Assembly (NCBI GenBank): GCA_002205965.3
Contig: NADL03000689.1
Span: forward strand, 124,001 to 188,000
Source: Kappaphycus alvarezii
Lineage: Eukaryota; Rhodophyta; Florideophyceae; Gigartinales; Solieriaceae
DNA length: 64,000 bases
Reading direction: 5' to 3'
Part shown: in pieces, positions 62,132 to 64,000 of the stretch
Layout: every line of letters starts with the position of its first letter
How positions within the stretch are numbered: the first letter of the stretch is position 1
Made by a program: the position numbers and the translations under genes
Notes under the pieces: generated by a model
Told to the model about the DNA's origin: nothing
What the model saw: the letters and a program-made list of their open reading frames with translations, nothing else
The model's database searches: none

Positions 62132-63292
62132 ATGGATTGGAATATATCTTTTACAACGCTTTCTCCTCCTTGCTCACCTACCCCGTTCCCCCCTTCCCCA
62201 ACACCTACTTCGATTTTTTACCTCAAACGCCACTTGCACTCGTCTGACATTCTTTTTGTTGTCGGTATGCCTAAAATTTCAGGCCTGACGCTCGATGAGC
62301 TGTTAAATATCGAGCAAGAGGCCGAAGCACCCCTACGTTCCCCACACCAACGGAATCTACTGCAGTTCAGCCCGTTTGCTAATGTGGAAGAGAAACGGAA
62401 CTCGACTATGGGGCGGTTCTGCCGCGTGAGGACGAAAATATCAGGGTCAAATACGCCTTCTCGTTTCACAGCAATGGGTTCCCACGAGCTTCACCATGGG
62501 GGATCTATGGACTCTCAAGATGAAGACCGGAGGTCAAGGGATGAGAGTTTGGGACTAGGAATGAGTGATTGGATGGGGGAAGGGAGCGGAATGGAGGGGG
62601 AAGGAAGCCGAACAGAAGGGGAAGGACTCGGGGTAAACCAAGAGAATGAAGGGGGAGGGGGAGGTTTTGGGAGCGGGTTTGGGAGAAGGAAGATTTTTTG
62701 GAGAAGGCGGGTGAGGGAAAAGGAAGTGGGCGAAAAGGGAGTGGGCGAAAATGGAAGATTCGAGATGGATGCGGGGCGGAAACGAGCGTTGAAGCTCTCT
62801 TTACTGGGTGGAAGGGGAAAAGAGAATGAAGGTGAGGGAGTGAAAGCAGAGGTTGAGGGAGGAGGAGAGCACATTTTAAATGATGGAAAGGAAAGGGAAG
62901 AGATGGGGAGGAAGGAAGGGCATGCAGAAGTTGTAAGAGTAAGACGGGTAGAGAGGAAGGGATGGGGGAGTGATGGGTTGCATATGCTTGAGAAATCTGG
63001 GGCGAGAGAGAGCTTTTGTAGTGGATTGGAAGGTTTTGGAGCGGGGGATTGGGGGGGAAAGGGAAAGGTGAAGAGAAGCGGAGAGAGTGGGGAGAATGAG
63101 GAGGTTGAGGGAGAGGCGAGGTCGATAGCAGGTTTTTGGAAAAAGGTAGGGGGGAAAGGGATTGGGGGTAAAAGTGGGCTGAAGATGTCGATGTCAATGC
63201 ATGATATCATTGGACGTGAAGGAGAAGATGAGGACGTGGGTAAGTTGGGGCTATTTGATGGGGTGTGGAGGCTAGGTAGAAAGAGAGGTTAG
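62132..63292 (+). CDS. hypothetical Gly/Glu/Arg-rich protein
   Basis: An uninterrupted 386-codon frame from ATG 62132; a second ATG at 62267 (MPKISGLTLDELLNIEQEAE) gives 341 residues and looks like the better start because the preceding ~45 codons are Pro/Ser-rich and unlike the rest. After about 110 normal-looking residues (SPHQRNLLQFSPFANVEEKR) the protein becomes charged and Gly-rich (GEGSGMEGEGSRTEGEGLGV; KEVGEKGVGENG; KEREEMGRKEGHAEVVRVRR) and ends with GLKMSMSMHDIIGREGEDED. The plus strand is strongly purine-rich over 62.5-63.2 kb. No domain recognised. The long intact frame supports a gene, although low-complexity DNA also keeps the opposite strand open. Confidence 0.55.
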   Translation: MDWNISFTTLSPPCSPTPFPPSPTPTSIFYLKRHLHSSDILFVVGMPKISGLTLDELLNIEQEAEAPLRSPHQRNLLQFSPFANVEEKRNSTMGRFCRVRTKISGSNTPSRFTAMGSHELHHGGSMDSQDEDRRSRDESLGLGMSDWMGEGSGMEGEGSRTEGEGLGVNQENEGGGGGFGSGFGRRKIFWRRRVREKEVGEKGVGENGRFEMDAGRKRALKLSLLGGRGKENEGEGVKAEVEGGGEHILNDGKEREEMGRKEGHAEVVRVRRVERKGWGSDGLHMLEKSGARESFCSGLEGFGAGDWGGKGKVKRSGESGENEEVEGEARSIAGFWKKVGGKGIGGKSGLKMSMSMHDIIGREGEDEDVGKLGLFDGVWRLGRKRG

Positions 63293-63499
63293 ATGTTGAG
63301 TGGATGCAGCGGTACGTATCGTAGTACTGTATTGTGACCGCCAGCAGATGATAGTACTATCGAACTAAAACATCAGTCTCGGCGGGCTTGGAAATGTTTA
63401 GTTGAGTTGACGGAGTTGCTTTGGCGAGCAAGATGCCTGTAAACCAACCCGCAGGCTGCAATGTCGACCAAGGCAAACGCAGTCGACTGAATGCGAATT
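63293..63499. other. short spacer
   Basis: Contains a GTACTGTATTG motif (63322-63332). Nothing else seen. Confidence 0.4.
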
Positions 63500-64000
63500 G
63501 CCCACGTTACGGCCTATTTTGCAGCCGAGATGACACGGCAACGAGGCTGAGTCCTCTTTTGCCCGATGCAGATGTTACTAAGATTGCTCGAAGCAGATTT
63601 GACCCAACTTGCAGGAGTGATGAGATCTCTTATTTCATTGTTTCGGGGAAGAGGGGCTACCCTATGGACCCCGTCTGGAGACCAGGTGGTAGGGTATGTC
63701 GACAAATTTCGGTAGTTCACCACGACCGCAGCGTACCGTACTGTAGATGTCATTACTGTATCGCCGTTTAAACCGGCCGTCGTTACTAAGCGAACAAGCA
63801 GCGGGACGCACTGCCGCTTTGGCATATAGAAACAAGATCCAGGACCTTCAGTGCCAGCTCCCCCGGCGCATAGTCCCACCCTTTGACGACCCCTCTCGCT
63901 GCTCGCTGCCCGGACTTTTACTTCCAGTCTGTTGCTCTCGATTCTCTCGGTACGGTATCCCCGGCTACCGGCTTATTTCTGGAGAACTACGTACCGCGGA
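63500..64000 (+). mobile_element. fragment of retrotransposon-type polyprotein C-terminus (lineage B, copy 3), runs off window
   Basis: Plus-strand readings: RTVDVITVSPFKPAVVTKRT, then one frame over AAGRTAALAYRNKIQDLQCQ and LPRRIVPPFDD. These match the lineage B copies at 41.1 and 60.2 kb (DVTVVSPFK; KVQDLERKLPR). The part from 63.5 to 63.7 kb (GYPMDPVWRPGGRVC) may contain the RPxD(I/V) region. At least two frame breaks. The element tail continues beyond the right edge. Confidence 0.5.

Noticed and set aside
62505-63210. Two minus-strand open frames of about 230 codons each, Pro/Leu/Ser-rich
   Set aside because: They mirror the purine-rich plus strand: low-complexity pyrimidine-rich DNA stays open in several frames. 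The plus-strand frame is longer and has a normal-looking N-terminal region.
1-64000. tRNA genes
   Set aside because: Several GGTTCGA-like B-box matches (for example near 47966) lack a matching A box and cloverleaf at the right distance.

Overview
This is nuclear DNA from a eukaryote. It holds a few long, mostly intronless host genes with eukaryote-only functions: a STAR/KH RNA-binding protein, an MPS1/TTK-type spindle checkpoint kinase and a C-4 sterol methyl oxidase-like enzyme. Between them lies thick, mostly decayed transposon DNA. Long intronless genes separated by multi-kilobase transposon blocks would fit a mesophilic red alga, but that is an inference; nothing here fixes the lineage. 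No rRNA, convincing tRNA, CRISPR array or bacterial operon was seen.

Layout. 0-8 kb: the 3' end of a low-complexity gene entering from the left, the STAR/KH gene on the minus strand, and a possible 42-residue two-exon gene. 8-20 kb: transposon graveyard, with two copies (in opposite orientation) of the tail of a non-LTR retrotransposon-like polyprotein, a PIF/Harbinger transposase with a Myb-like partner, a decayed Ty1/copia pol and a solo LTR. 20-26 kb: the best host block, with the MPS1-like kinase (+) and the sterol oxidase (-) tail to tail. 26-30 kb: an unidentified decayed coding-like tract. 30.5-38.0 kb: a nearly complete Ty3/gypsy element on the minus strand, inserted into a Tc1-like remnant. 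38-50 kb: AT-rich DNA with a DDE_Tnp_4 pseudogene, another retrotransposon tail, a Helitron-type PIF1 helicase remnant and a degenerate ~42-bp tandem repeat. 52-55 kb: gag/protease remains of another LTR element. 57.4-59.0 kb: a full-length Tc1/mariner element with ~190-bp inverted repeats. 59-64 kb: two more retrotransposon tails around a Gly/Glu/Arg-rich hypothetical gene.

The strongest lead is in the Ty3/gypsy element. Downstream of integrase, where an env-like gene would sit, it carries two diverged copies of a domain of about 130 residues that I do not recognise. The first copy starts at an ATG that overlaps the pol stop in an ATGA. Other leads are the 42-bp (14-codon) repeat at 49.8-50.3 kb, a TACAG/CTGTA-type motif that recurs across the window and often sits just upstream of genes, a Tc1 insertion whose empty site is preserved in a related repeat 5 kb away, and a diverged solo LTR of the same gypsy lineage at 17.8-18.5 kb.
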